A stretch of DNA of 64,000 nt. It comes from Siphonodentalium dalli. Lineage: Eukaryota; Mollusca; Scaphopoda; Gadilida; Siphonodentaliidae. The position numbers were made by a program, and so were the translations under genes. Positions 43,101 through 47,902 of the stretch are shown here, in pieces; the first letter of the stretch is position 1, and each line of letters begins with the position of its first letter. The notes under the pieces were generated by a model. It saw only the letters and a list, made by a program, of their open reading frames with translations. It did no database searches and was not told where the DNA came from. The stretch spans positions 199,859,239 through 199,923,238 of the forward strand of contig CP136069.1 in assembly GCA_032622095.1 (NCBI GenBank). The letters are read 5' to 3'.

Positions 43101-43304
43101 CCTGAGTTCCTGCAAATCCATGGGATGCATGTCCAGATGGTTAGCTTCTCCGATGTCTATCCTGTAAAGCGTGGAAAACTTCTTCGGATCCGCTCGGGAA
43201 GCTGGGGTCGGCGGAAACAGTTCCCGTGTGTTAGAATTCAATAATTTAAGATGCCTAGCAACCCAGTTTCCTTTCGGAAGTTTACGTTTTTTAACGTCCG
43301 CCAT
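6957..43304 (-). CDS. Nine-exon gene, 415-residue protein of unrecognised family (whole span)
   Basis: Nine exons (listed separately) join into 1248 nt with every boundary showing AG acceptor and GT donor, and all phases matching. The start ATG at 43304 has the context AAGGATGG. Predicted features in order: a basic N-terminus (MADVKKRKLPKGNWVARHL); a Pro-containing segment; two similar Ser/Pro/Arg-rich exons with SPRxPSVxR and SPRRSxSQ motifs, likely disordered; a Ser/Thr/Pro exon; a probably helical section (about residues 255-340); and a C-terminus with WMHTTWHHLPEYKDHNP and YTIHPDWGC. No signal peptide or membrane segment is seen. The family was not recognised; a cytoskeletal or ciliary role is only an impression from composition. 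Introns of up to 10.3 kb are filled with repeats. Alternative exons or a 5' UTR exon may have been missed. Confidence 0.8.
7189..8517 (-). other. Intron 8 of the nine-exon gene
   Basis: The donor gtaaat follows exon 8 and the acceptor is ctcttcag before exon 9. It contains a run of 14 G at about 7719-7732, a GT microsatellite at about 8101-8118 and a short G run near 8148. No element boundaries were identified. Confidence 0.6.
8518..8623 (-). CDS. Exon 8
   Basis: The 106-nt exon sits between an acceptor (tttttttttcag on the minus strand) and donor CAG|GTAAAT. The only open frame that fits encodes RDVAIDFFRSVAEKQPLAVD followed by a charged helix-like run RRGRLDEIINRLD. Phase in is 1 and phase out is 2. 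Both joins match neighbouring exons 7 and 9. Confidence 0.85.
8764..12983. repeat. 40-bp satellite, about 105 units, with higher-order duplications
   Basis: The unit is 40 bp and includes gattggtgggtatattatta and a second half ending cagcggatgt. Variants (gtcga/gtcta, tgggt/tgtgt, attt/atta) form long-range patterns. A block starting at 9121 recurs at 10321 (30 units later) and, after one extra unit, shows a 1240-bp offset at the gtcgaaataa variant. A second block at 11361 recurs at 12072 (711 bp). Some units near 11400-12900 are shortened to 31-37 bp. The array lies in intron 7 of the nine-exon gene. Confidence 0.97.
12984..13455. mobile_element. Insertion splitting the 40-bp satellite
   Basis: Satellite sequence stops at about 12983 inside a unit and resumes at about 13456, so about 470 bp are inserted. 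The left part is a hairpin (12982-13104) with arms ataaggattaactgtaatgt and gacagttaatccttat. The right part is unique. A small unrecognised ORF (13235-13420) has no protein features I trust. Confidence 0.6.
13456..13637. repeat. Distal end of the 40-bp satellite
   Basis: About 4.5 more diverged units (for example gattggttggtatgttatta) continue after the insertion and end at about 13637 with cagcggatgtgaaaatcg. Confidence 0.9.
13742..14128. mobile_element. Group A MITE with paired hairpins (A2)
   Basis: Both hairpin modules are intact (about 13752-13822 and 14038-14108), in inverted relation, around a core with ctgcagggagccccacacat and gtcgtctgctcatgtttgtc. The outermost TIR seen in A3 and A4 is missing or diverged here. 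It is in intron 7. Confidence 0.8.
14215..14483. mobile_element. Group C MITE (C2)
   Basis: The left end gtaacccttccatgactgga (first TTAA base mutated) and right end atgaatgggttaa bound decayed hairpin arms such as ttatatatgcgagtctccca and cattctcttatatatacgag. The right TTAA (14480-14483) is shared with the adjacent group H fragment. Confidence 0.7.
14480..14652. mobile_element. Group H MITE, right half
   Basis: The sequence from ttatctgaacatttcccacc through cgtctgcttattattttcca to aagggttaa matches the right half of the group H elements at 57839-58243. It is bounded by TTAA on both sides and ends 12 bases short of exon 7's donor. Confidence 0.65.
14665..14872 (-). CDS. Exon 7
   Basis: The 208-nt exon has acceptor ttttctaacag and donor ATAG|GTTCGT. 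It encodes 69 residues, including EGWMKNATVSNRQIIDKLLA, a Gly-rich turn (PGGGAKG) and QARDAVDNWIAGATDI. It is predicted to be helix-turn-helix-rich. There is faint resemblance in spacing to helical-bundle repeats, but no family is asserted. Phase 0 in, phase 1 out. Confidence 0.85.
15517..15668 (-). CDS. Exon 6
   Basis: The 152-nt exon has acceptor cattatttcag and donor AATGAG|GTCAGT. It encodes a Ser/Thr/Pro/Gln-rich, probably disordered stretch with PRLIQSQNSTPSGYMRGTP and KPASRQSSRGFPNE. Phase 1 in, phase 0 out. Intron 6 (14873-15516) between it and exon 7 contains nothing recognised apart from a hairpin-arm relic near 15228. Confidence 0.85.
15716..16205. mobile_element. Inverted-repeat element with internal 26-bp minisatellite
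   Basis: The left end ggtcattgtcacaaggcatc and right end gatgccttgtgacaatgacc are exact complements. The arms extend for about 100 bp, with repeated tgtagccagctttt motifs. The core holds about five copies of a 26-bp unit (15898-16030). The architecture parallels the element at 5053-5953, although the sequences differ. It is in intron 5. Confidence 0.8.
15898..16030. repeat. 26-bp minisatellite, about 5 units
   Basis: The unit begins tttcctccattataaatgta and ends agttga. The last unit reads acctccctt. It is internal to the inverted-repeat element at 15716-16205. Confidence 0.9.
16206..17570. other. Intron 5 sequence, nothing further recognised
   Basis: No exon with matching phase and splice sites was found. 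ORFs here (for example 16774-17001 minus) lack protein-like character. Confidence 0.45.
17571..17770. mobile_element. Group F element copy (F1)
   Basis: The sequence from atcatgcaatctccagctgg to ggagtatgatctctacggac shares blocks in order with 34386-34650 and 50251-50475. In the 50-kb copy the element is TTAA-bounded and ends gggttaa. Boundaries here are decayed. Confidence 0.55.
17771..17930. repeat. Dispersed repeat, inverted copy at about 24400-24570
   Basis: The segment with acacaatatgtgttacattt and ggaatttcctcaacgttgaa is matched in reverse orientation at about 24400-24570. The two copies lie either side of the nested LINE region. They may be inverted ends of an older element or independent insertions. 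Confidence 0.5.
18113..18137. repeat. ATC microsatellite
   Basis: About eight consecutive atc units. Confidence 0.9.
18360..21257. mobile_element. 2.9-kb non-autonomous element with 5-bp target duplication (element X)
   Basis: The termini are ggtcaatactat and atagtattgacc, exact 12-bp inverted repeats. The 5-bp flank cctgg occurs at both sides (18355-18359 and 21258-21262). Subterminal regions share further motifs (gtactatgaaac, tgtaaatacaaa). No transposase ORF is visible, and the interior holds a SINE. Removing X with one cctgg restores a continuous copy of the 24-bp target duplication of the LINE to the right, which supports the boundaries. Confidence 0.65.
19160..19466 (+). mobile_element. 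tRNA-derived SINE
   Basis: A box-A-like segment (gtagagtaccagtcgg) and a box-B-like segment (gctggttctaaccccg) are followed by a conserved central region gtgtatctgggcaagtttgt, partly repeated at 57550. The tail consists of aaaccctaataaaccaaacc repeats. A 73-codon ORF across it is incidental. The family name is not assigned. It lies inside element X, so it is younger than X or arrived with it. Confidence 0.65.
21272..22737 (+). pseudogene. LINE 1 reverse transcriptase, frame 1
   Basis: The frame is open from the 5' truncation point to 22737. Motifs in order: FPDEWKTADVIPLLKKGD, YRPVSLLS, CDVSKAFDKVWHDGL, GVPQGSVIGPLLF, and the catalytic YADDT box (21870-21884), then thumb-region motifs (HKHLGIDL, RSVSDVRLM). 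The endonuclease domain and ORF1 are missing through 5' truncation. A shift into the +1 frame at about 22690 separates it from the C-terminal domain, so the copy is not expected to encode a complete protein. Confidence 0.9.
22673..23095 (+). pseudogene. LINE 1 C-terminal domain, shifted frame
   Basis: It continues the LINE 1 protein after one frameshift. It includes LQSDKLRNHISDSATCSCGF and a Cys-Cys-His-Cys pattern (CSCGF...NHFFFECNHY), typical of the C-terminal domain of several LINE clades and collinear with the end of LINE 2. The stop is just before 23096. Confidence 0.8.
23255..24055. mobile_element. Foldback-type insertion with tacacat repeats (element K)
   Basis: The LINE 2 3' UTR is only about 340 nt, whereas here about 800 extra bases intervene. 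Both ends are rich in the semi-palindromic motif ttacacattttgtgtag. Further in, 23485-23575 and 23695-23795 are inverted copies (agacaagaaatgcaagttca versus the complement of gaacttacatccttgtct). It is interpreted as a non-autonomous foldback element inserted into the LINE. Confidence 0.6.
24400..24570. repeat. Inverted partner of the repeat at 17771-17930
   Basis: It carries the reverse-complement blocks tcatattcattgtttggaaa and gtaacacatattgtgtataa, in the opposite order to 17771-17930. Confidence 0.5.
24638..24742 (-). CDS. Exon 5 (Ser/Pro/Arg-rich)
   Basis: The 105-nt exon has acceptor ttccattgcag and donor ACGG|GTAAAT, phase 1 to 1. It encodes SPSLRDSPRVPSVARSYDPA, then SPRRSTSQLHRQQT. 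Length, phase and motifs resemble exon 4 (DSPRVPSVAR versus ESPRAPSVSR; SPRRSTSQ versus SPRRSNSQ). The pair therefore looks like a tandem exon duplication. Being phase-symmetric, each could be skipped or repeated without a frameshift. Confidence 0.85.
25192..25296 (-). CDS. Exon 4 (Ser/Pro/Arg-rich)
   Basis: The 105-nt exon has acceptor actttctgtttcag and donor AGAA|GTGAGT, phase 1 to 1. It encodes FAREMPELTESPRAPSVSR, then QRGSLSPRRSNSQIR. SP and RxxS sites suggest a disordered, phosphorylatable region. It is paired with exon 5 across a 449-nt intron. Confidence 0.85.
25736..25991. mobile_element. Group C MITE (C3)
   Basis: TTAA bounds both ends. The left end is ttaaccttcccatgacggga and the right end is ccagtcacgggagggttaa. 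The left hairpin (about 25791-25857) is fairly intact; the right one is decayed (acatatgagagactacatat). It lies in intron 3. Confidence 0.8.
26219..26276 (-). CDS. Exon 3
   Basis: The 58-nt exon has acceptor ctctttcttcacag and donor ACCG|GTGAGT. Only one frame is open, encoding MFKTWNVPKRILGDDMNTT. Phase 0 in, phase 1 out, matching exons 2 and 4. Confidence 0.85.
26634..26790. repeat. 157-bp near-perfect palindrome
   Basis: The left arm atagaaccgcatgagtgtct and right arm agacactcatgcggttctat are complementary almost to the centre (ctcgtgcggtcccgcactcg). It is much GC-richer than the surroundings. It is in intron 2 and abuts the E1 element on its right. Overlapping ORFs on the plus strand are artefacts. 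Confidence 0.9.
26800..27295. mobile_element. Inverted-repeat element E1
   Basis: The left end tcacccctggccaagtggtc and right end gaccacttgaccaggggtg are complementary, and the arms continue through aatgtgctatgatgctgtta. A related element occupies about 58800-59690. No coding capacity is visible. Confidence 0.65.
27301..27926. other. Intron 2 sequence with a group I fragment
   Basis: A partial group I end (ggcttcaaaatagggtgccg) is at about 27630. It is followed by agtgatgattatagagaaac and an A-rich patch with repeated aaagaaact. No exon was found. Confidence 0.45.
27940..28484. repeat. 15-bp minisatellite, C/A-rich on the plus strand
   Basis: The unit is approximately acatccacccagaaa with variants of 12, 15 and 18 bp (about 35 units). 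Low-complexity ORFs on both strands (Gly/Cys/Trp-rich on the minus) are artefacts of its length being divisible by three. It is in intron 2. Confidence 0.95.
28490..28685. repeat. 21-bp G-rich minisatellite, about 9 units
   Basis: The unit is ggaggagactgggggaggggt with small variations. Each unit has two or three runs of 4-5 G on the plus strand, so G-quadruplex formation is possible. It directly follows the C/A-rich array, giving an abrupt strand-composition switch. Confidence 0.95.
28686..29727. other. Intron 2 sequence, nothing recognised
   Basis: No exon, known element or tandem repeat was recognised here. Confidence 0.4.
29728..29768. repeat. 10-bp tandem repeat
   Basis: About four units of tgtgtcacac. 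Confidence 0.9.
29911..30004. repeat. Hairpin with repeated inner motif
   Basis: The arms gtccccagtttatagcgaa and ttcgctataaactggggac flank about 58 bases that contain tttactggacgagt twice. This is a palindromic miniature-element-like structure adjacent to a TA microsatellite. Confidence 0.75.
30538..30652. mobile_element. Group I miniature inverted-repeat element (I1)
   Basis: The ends cctcaaaatatggtgccgga and tccggcaccaaattttgagg are complementary. The 115-bp element includes acagcgggctagcatcac, which recurs as acagcgggctagcaccac in I3 (44069-44534). Confidence 0.75.
30737..30812. repeat. 21-bp tandem repeat
   Basis: About 3.6 units of aggtatgaacaaagtgcaaa with an extra a. Confidence 0.9.
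30854..30960. repeat. 31-bp tandem repeat
   Basis: About 3.4 units of a 31-bp sequence starting attcatccagccccgttccg and ending tttaagag. Intron 2. Confidence 0.85.
31212..31466. mobile_element. Group C MITE (C4), decayed
   Basis: The right end gctccagtgatggaagagttaa matches the group. The left end is eroded, and the block aaggtaaatattgttagg is present twice (31240s and 31340s), suggesting an internal duplication. Hairpin arms ttatatatgcgatgctccat and gactcgcacatataagagaa are visible. Confidence 0.6.
31652..31978 (+). CDS. 108-codon ORF, unrecognised
   Basis: This is an ORF of ordinary composition (for example IIGFVPSTNKFIEINPDRHR) on the strand opposite the host gene, inside intron 2. No domain is recognised. 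Its TAA stop (31976-31978) is part of the TTAA that begins the large palindromic element. It could be a small intron-nested gene, a decayed transposon ORF or chance. Confidence 0.25.
   Translation: MNVDTIPLVSICSDVTKHRLIIGFVPSTNKFIEINPDRHRPSAISEPGIHIRLVPNIFRYVGFHVKSQSVLTYACIHSDTESVVFRPTDISFLGTLVVFPQSTSTERR
31975..32447. mobile_element. 473-bp palindromic element bounded by TTAA
   Basis: The ends ttaaaggtactcaatccgat and aggattgagtacctttaa mirror each other. The arms of more than 200 bp stay complementary with few mismatches to a short centre (gttattattgttataatagc). No coding capacity is credible. The long arms and TTAA ends suggest a non-autonomous piggyBac-like or foldback MITE. Confidence 0.8.
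32566..32753. repeat. Diverged tandem duplication, about 80-bp unit
   Basis: The block gagtcagatattaaatattc followed by ggcgtttagtccaggcccag appears twice in succession (ends near 32666 and 32744), with the upstream part tttatgtgtgtctgtagtta also repeated. Confidence 0.8.
33592..33893. repeat. Direct repeat pair of about 70 bp
   Basis: caatgttgtttggttttaag with about 50 following bases occurs at 33592-33662 and again at 33822-33893 with several differences. The surrounding 32760-34385 shows no exon. Confidence 0.7.
34386..34650. mobile_element. Group F element copy (F2)
   Basis: It starts atcatgcaatctggagctgt and ends near gcatggcatgatctaccatt. It carries an extra segment with cacgagcagacgacactcag, whose complement (gtcgtctgctc) is the block seen in group A cores. 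Confidence 0.55.
34910..35050. repeat. Irregular repeats of aactgttgcccg
   Basis: The motif aactgttgcccg or a close variant occurs about six times at uneven spacing (18-45 bp). It is interrupted by cgtgacgtcacg, which contains a CRE-like palindrome. It is GC-richer than its surroundings and of unknown origin. Intron 2. Confidence 0.65.
35191..35335. repeat. 145-bp near-perfect palindrome
   Basis: The left arm agcaattatttcatgtgtct and right arm agacacatgaaataattgct are complementary to a centre at atcgaactgttcgat, with minimal loop. Only a few mismatches are seen, so it is a young palindromic MITE or similar. Confidence 0.9.
35698..36097. mobile_element. Group B TTAA-flanked MITE with paired hairpins (B1)
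   Basis: It is bounded by TTAA (35698 and 36094). The ends ttaaccctttacccaacaaa and gttgggtgaagggttaa are inverted. Two intact 70-bp hairpins (about 35850-35920 and 35999-36069) face each other around an AT-rich core. It is inverted relative to B2 and B3. The TTAA site and CCCTTT end match piggyBac-type conventions. Confidence 0.85.
36615..36674 (-). CDS. Exon 2
   Basis: The 60-nt exon has acceptor ttttctcattgcag and donor AAAAG|GTTTGT. In the phase imposed by exon 1 (phase 0) it encodes CMKSKPSLEGVFGPERKEKK, and it leaves phase 0 for exon 3. Another frame is also open, so the support is the phase chain on both sides. Confidence 0.7.
36675..37224. other. Intron 1, distal part
   Basis: No exon or repeat was recognised. 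Confidence 0.4.
37226..38062. repeat. 31-bp minisatellite, about 27 units
   Basis: The unit contains ggagccggacatcacgctcc and cttggcgttat or cttggtgttat. Because 31 is not a multiple of three, all three plus-strand frames are open over hundreds of bases; these ORFs (up to 291 codons) are artefacts. Intron 1. Confidence 0.97.
38521..38718. mobile_element. Group C MITE (C5a)
   Basis: The left end ttccattacgggagctgtgc and right end ctcccgccatggaagtgttaa bound decayed hairpin arms (gtgtatatatgcgaggctcc; aactcgcatacataagataa). Confidence 0.65.
38715..38884. mobile_element. Group C MITE fragment (C5b)
   Basis: It follows C5a immediately, sharing its TTAA. It contains the core cctaacactgtttacattga, a fairly intact hairpin (38764-38832) and an end ccaccacggaagggtaaa. 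It lacks the left hairpin, so it is a truncated or nested copy. Confidence 0.6.
39134..39402. repeat. 23-bp minisatellite, about 12 units
   Basis: The unit is gtgaagagagtagggtggtt with an extra tat, nearly invariant. It passes directly into the 17-bp array on its right. Confidence 0.95.
39403..39727. repeat. 17-bp minisatellite, about 19 units
   Basis: The unit is gtgaagagagcagggtg and is identical across the array. It equals the 23-bp unit minus six bases (gtttat region) with a t-to-c change, so it likely arose from it and then expanded. The Ser/Pro/His/Leu ORF on the minus strand is an artefact. Confidence 0.95.
40091..40524. mobile_element. Group A MITE (A3), left hairpin deleted from its centre
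   Basis: The TIRs gacccgccatatcaaatcca and tggatttgatatggcgggtc are near-perfect. The right hairpin (about 40409-40479) is intact. The left hairpin retains its first arm to gtcgaccat and then jumps to aagagaatgc. The core has ctgcagggagccccacacat and gtcgtctgctcatgtttgtc. Intron 1. Confidence 0.85.
40525..41167. other. Intron 1 sequence
   Basis: It holds a short G run at about 40861-40872 and a TATGTC/TCTG-type short repeat near 40907-40940. No exon was recognised. Confidence 0.4.
41168..41349. repeat. 41-bp minisatellite, about 4.4 units
   Basis: The unit starts tcatctattggctgagtgca and continues with gggggaattattgtacgctt. Units start at about 41168, 41209, 41250, 41291 and 41332. Confidence 0.9.
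41797..42003. repeat. Tandem array of hairpin-module arms
   Basis: It begins with a group C-like arm (ggtgcattctctttaaatac), then the arm ttatatataagagaatgcac with a cttacacc-type linker repeats about five times in one orientation (about 31-bp period). A normally palindromic module has been converted into a direct tandem array. Confidence 0.8.
42004..43082. other. Intron 1, proximal part
   Basis: It contains a short caaagtttcaaagtct tandem at about 42337-42374, a tandem of caata units at about 42658-42682, and a diverged repeat of the block aatagtatcaaagtttcaaa near 42562. No exon was recognised. Confidence 0.45.
43083..43304 (-). CDS. Exon 1 (start codon exon)
   Basis: It starts at ATG 43304 with context AAGGATGG, close to the animal Kozak consensus, and ends ATCGAG|GTATGT. 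It encodes 74 residues beginning MADVKKRKLPKGNWVARHLK, then a Pro-containing segment (FPPTPASRADPKKFSTLYR) and a His/Met/Leu stretch. The frame is also open upstream through a 30-bp minisatellite, but that extension is low complexity; the Kozak match decides the start. Confidence 0.85.
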
Positions 43305-43325
43305 CCTTATATCGTCTTCGTAAAC

Positions 43326-43445
43326 CGTGTATCGGTTAGCGGGGCTCTGTGTATCCGTGTATCGGTTAGCGGGGGTCTGTGTATCCGTGTATCGGTTAGC
43401 GGGGGTCTGTGTATCCGTGTATCGGTTAGCGGGGGTCTGTGTATT
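43326..43445. repeat. 30-bp minisatellite just upstream of the start codon
   Basis: Four units of gtgtatcggttagcgggggt with ctgtgtatcc begin about 20 bases upstream of the exon 1 ATG, so they lie in the 5' UTR or core promoter. The first unit has one substitution. Copy-number change here could affect expression. No TATA box is seen between it and the ATG. Confidence 0.95.
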
Positions 43446-43790
43446 TGTGAGCAACATTTCGACAATTTGTCCTTAATCCTCGTCCAGAAAGTAAAGGATT
43501 AACTCACGATTTAATCACTATTGTCCCGATTGGTAGATAACTTTGAGATAATCCGATAATACCCGATAAGACATTGATTTTCTCCCATGTACATTAGATT
43601 CGGCTATGACAACTCCCGCCAGCCAGCTTAGGTGCATGGAACTGATCGATCGTCGTTCTGTGGAAACCAAACTAAATGGAAACATGATACCCGTGTTGGG
43701 AACGCAACCGCCATTAAATCACAGGGTTTATAAACCCGTGCCAAATTTGATGAATGCTTTGTGGTTTTAGTGCGTACTGATACGCCTTTC

Positions 43791-44042
43791 TTAAATAAAT
43801 ACTCATTGACGAGTAGTTATCGCAGGACATATTGAGATACTAAGTTCAACAAACGACCAAATATGTCGTTTATTGATCTGCCTTATATAGAAATCCTTCT
43901 GAACTCGTATTATCATTTCGTTTGTCCGTCGTCGTCTGCTTTAATGACGTCTTTTACGACGCGAACATCCCCCAAATGAGTAACAGATCATTCCAATGTA
44001 TTACAACTGGATGGGATAATCCGTAACTAAAAATAAGGTTAA
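43791..44042. mobile_element. Group H TTAA-flanked MITE, upstream of exon 1
   Basis: It is bounded by TTAA at both ends. It has the left segment aataaatactcattgacgag, the middle cgtcgtctgctttaatgacg and the right segment gggataatccgtaactaaaa, collinear with the H cluster at 57.8-58.2 kb. It lies about 490 bases upstream of the nine-exon gene's ATG. Confidence 0.65.
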
Positions 44043-44068
44043 ACCAGAAGCGAGCCAGTCCTCAAATA

Positions 44069-44534
44069 TGGTACCGGACATGTGCACAATTAATGAGGTA
44101 CCTAGAGGGTGAATATAGTGATGATACCCGCACAGCGGGCTAGCACCACTAAGGTCACCATCTCAGTGGGGACCTCATTCTGTTAAGCATAATCTGCTCT
44201 GGAAAGTATCTTCAAATAAAAACGTTTTTGTTTTAATTTCTTTAGTAACTACTTCAGAACGTTTCCTTTTCTTTTTTTTAGTTTAGTTTCTCTACATCCC
44301 CAACATTGGCCAACGACACATTGCAAATTTGAGGTGCCCAATGGGTGCACATCACCTTCTTCACCATCTGGGAACTTAAATCTGAGTTAAGATCTTCCAT
44401 AGCAGATGATACCATACATAATGAGGTTCACAGAGTGTGAATTTAGTGATTCTATAGCCAGATGTGCGGGGTAGTCAGTAAATTGACCCTCTGAGGACCT
44501 CATTCTGCAAATGTACGGCACCATATTTTAAGGC
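44069..44534. mobile_element. Group I element, long form (I3)
   Basis: The ends cctcaaatatggtaccggac and gtacggcaccatattttaag are inverted. The interior has acagcgggctagcaccacta and a partly repeated block (gggacctcattctg, gaggacctcattctgcaaat). I1 is a 115-bp relative. Confidence 0.65.
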
Positions 44535-45079
44535 CTGCACTCGAACAAATATGATTTCGTAAGAACGAACCGAATGCATCAGTGGGTAAACATGCCCCTC
44601 CTGGCTCCCCACTTCACGTCGGGACAGGTACACTTCCCGGTATTAACTTGAATGTGGCGATAAGTTTGAGTCAATAACCGATTTTTAGACGTAGGCATTT
44701 ATTACTGAAGCACCCGAAAACTTGACATTAAAATCGTGTTGATTTTCGTGGATTGCTTTCAGAACAATAAGGTTTTCACACAGAGTGTTATAGTTCAAGT
44801 ATATGGTAGCTTCTGACATGCACGACCGAAGTTGTGCGTAGGTGTATCAAATCGATCAATTGGCGTTAACGTGACAGCTTGACATATAGGTTTGATGGAA
44901 ATATCTATACCCGTCGTTTATGCAACGCATATATATGCCAACATGACACCCGATCCGAATGGTACTTATCGTCTCGGCCGAAAATTAGGTAGGACAACAA
45001 GCATCCCTATGCATTAACAAAGCATACTTTACAAACCTTAAAGGCCCACTTAATTTTCACCAGATCACATTATATGCAA

Positions 45080-45320
45080 CATATTCCATATTATATACCA
45101 TTTGAAAGAGAAGCTCCAAAACATTGTTTTATCAACTGATCCGGTCGAATAAACTGGGAACATTGTTTTTGTCGAGGTACTGAGGTGTGTTCTGTGATTA
45201 ATTGTTATCCAGACTGTACTATGAAGTCTATTATTCTCAATGGAAGGGGAATAACTCTATTTCTTAGTTTGAATTCTGATGCATTCTGGGTTGACAACGG
45301 GAAAATCCTGGAATGAATCT
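45080..45320. repeat. Dispersed repeat, partner of 4195-4445
   Basis: It shares tattatataccatttgaaag, gctccaaaacattgt and gaaggggaataactctat in order, then gcattctgggttgacaacgg, which resembles the end of the 4-kb copy. Confidence 0.7.
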
Positions 45321-45388
45321 GAGAATCTCTATCACTTAGTGGACACTCCAAGGCCACAGCTATTCCGTATTCTGGTGGAATCTCCTAT

Positions 45389-45978
45389 ATATTTTGAAGA
45401 CCTCTGTCTGTCTGTATGTCTGTCTGTCTGTATGTCATTTATACAACTCTACGATTCTCGACCGATCGGGACGAAACTTGGTACGTGTGTGTAGTTTGAC
45501 CAGCCGGTCGTCAACGTCGTATTGGCGAGCCCGTGCAGTGTCCGCTTCGCGCATGCGCAGACGAGATCTCGGAAACGGGTGGAGCTATCGACTTGAAATT
45601 TGCTATGTGAATGTATCTTGCCCCGGATACGAATTTCATCGGGTCGCCGAGCCCGTGCGACGCCAACTTCGCGCATGCGCAGACGAGATCTCGGAAACGG
45701 GTGGAGCTGTCGACTTGAAATTTGGTATGTGAATGTATCTTGCCCCGGATACGAATTTTATCGGGTCGCCGAGCCCGTGCGACGCTAGTCTCATATATAT
45801 TTTGAAGACCTCTGTCTGTCTGTCTGTCTGTTTGTTTGTCTGTCTGTCATTAATACAAATCTACGATTCTCGACCGATCGGGACGAAACTTGGTACGTAG
45901 TTTGACCAGGCGGTCGTCGTTGTCGTATTGGCGAGCCCGTGCGACGCCCGTGCAGCGCATGCGCAGACGAGATCTCGG
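45389..45978. repeat. Partly tandem repeat with TCTG microsatellites
   Basis: The block tatattttgaagacctctgt plus a TCTG microsatellite plus ctcgaccgatcgggacgaaa occurs at 45389 and 45797. Between them the block cgcatgcgcagacgagatct followed by cggaaacgggtggagct is repeated two to three times. It is notably GC-rich. It abuts the 5' end of LINE 2 and is not recognised. Confidence 0.75.
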
Positions 45979-47902
45979 AAACCACAGTTTACCTGTGTTC
46001 AATTCTCGTTGTAACAACACGATGGAGGACTTTGAGTTCACCGAAGATGAAATAATTTTGGCAATTAAATCACTTAAATTAAACAAAGCCCATGGCTACG
46101 GTGGAATTAGTGCAAAAATGCTCCCAGCTACCGCAGAATCAATTGCTCGTCCATTAGTTTTAATCTTCAGAAAATCTCTTGATAGCATGACATTTCCATC
46201 TGTATGGAAAAAGGCTAATGTTGTCCCCATCTTTAAAAAAGACGACCCCGCTGATAGCAAGAACTATCGTCCTATTTCCCTTCTACCCTGCTTGGGAAAA
46301 ATATTTGAGAAAGTTGTATTAAAACAGATCAGGGATTTCTTTAAAAAAAACGAACTACTATTCTTACGTCAATCGGGTTTCATGCCAGGGCAAAGCACTT
46401 CTCATCAACTCATAGATCTATACAATCACCTGTGTCAATCTCTCGACAATGGACTGTATACATGTTCTTTATTTTGTGATATATCAAAGGCATTCGAGAG
46501 AGTTTGGCACAGGGGACTAATACATAAACTTTCAAGTTATGGAGTTCGTGGTAAATCTTTGAAATGGCTAGGAGACTATTTAAATAACCGACAGCAGCGC
46601 GTATTAGTTAACAACAGCTTTTCTAGCTATGAGATCATCCCAGCGGGTGTGCCACAAGGCTCAATCCTAGGCCCTTTTCTATTTTTGGTTTACATCAATG
46701 ATTTAGCAGACAACATCTGTTCTGTTACGAGAATGTACGCTGACGACACTTGCATTACTAACGAGCACCATGACCTAAATGAATTGGCGCAAACCATGAA
46801 CAATGATCTTGAAAACATATCAAGATGGTCAAACAATTGGCTAGTCAATTATAATCCCTCAAAAACGATGGGCATGTCGTACTCATTGACTGGCACATCC
46901 GGCGATACTCCTAATTTAACCTTTAATAATGATACTATATCCTTTGTTGAGACACACAAACACCTCGGTCTTGAACTCCAATCAAATATGTTATGGAACA
47001 ATCATATCAATGCAACTATTAAAAGAATAGCCTCGCGTTTATCACAACTAAGAAGATTTAAATACCAGCTCGATAGGAAGACCCTAGAAAACATATATAA
47101 AACGTATATTTTACCATTATACGATTATGCCGATGTAGTATGGGCAAATGCACCTAAATATCAAATGGATAAACTTGAACGGTTACACATTGATGCAGCC
47201 AGAATAGTCAGCGGACTCACACGATCAGTCTCTGATATAAACACAATGAAAGAAGTAGGCTGGCCCCCACTGAGGAGGAGGCGTGAATTACACAAATTAA
47301 AAACTATGTACAACATTATCAATCGGAATGCCCCTATTTATCTCACAAATATATTACCACCCAGAATAGCTGATATATCAGAGTATGAATTCAGATATCC
47401 CGAATTTTTTTACACATATTTCAGTAACACTGAGAATTACAAAAAGTCATTTTTCCCTTCAACCATAAAAGCGTGGAATGACATGCCGTCCGTAATAACA
47501 GATGCCCCCACAATTTCAGATTTCAAAACTTATCTTAGAATAATTGACCCCGTCACTAGACCCCCGAGGTATTTCTACACGGGACGCAGGCAATGTAACG
47601 TACTTCGCGCAAAATTACGGAACTATTGCAGTGATCTAAAGTCTGATAAATTCCAAAACTACATATCTGACAGCCCACGTTGCGCATGCGGCAACCAATG
47701 CGAAGATGCATATCATTATCTTTTCATGTGTTCCCTGTACCAATCAGAACGAATAGAAATGTATCATTCGCTACACAGAGAAGGACTCAAATTAACACAT
47801 ATGAATGATTTACTTTCTGGCATCCAAAACATAGATATAAAACAAAATGTGAAATTGTTCAAAATAGTAAAACATTTTATTACGGAAACTAAACGTTTTT
47901 GA
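45979..47902 (+). CDS. LINE 2 reverse transcriptase and C-terminal domain, single open frame
   Basis: About 640 codons are open without frameshift. The frame stays open upstream to an ATG at 45890 that lies in the unrelated repeat, so that start is not native. Motifs in order: KKANVVPIFKKDD, YRPISLLP, CDISKAFERVWHRGL, GVPQGSILGPFLF, the YADDT catalytic box (46737-46751), HKHLGLEL, RSVSDINTM, and a C-terminal CACGN...YHYLFMCSLY zinc-knuckle-like domain. It retains RT but lacks the endonuclease needed for autonomous insertion. Confidence 0.9.

Noticed and set aside
45394-45788. Overlapping ORFs with Arg-rich translations
   Set aside because: They lie in a GC-rich repeat that is partly tandem, and several frames on both strands are open.
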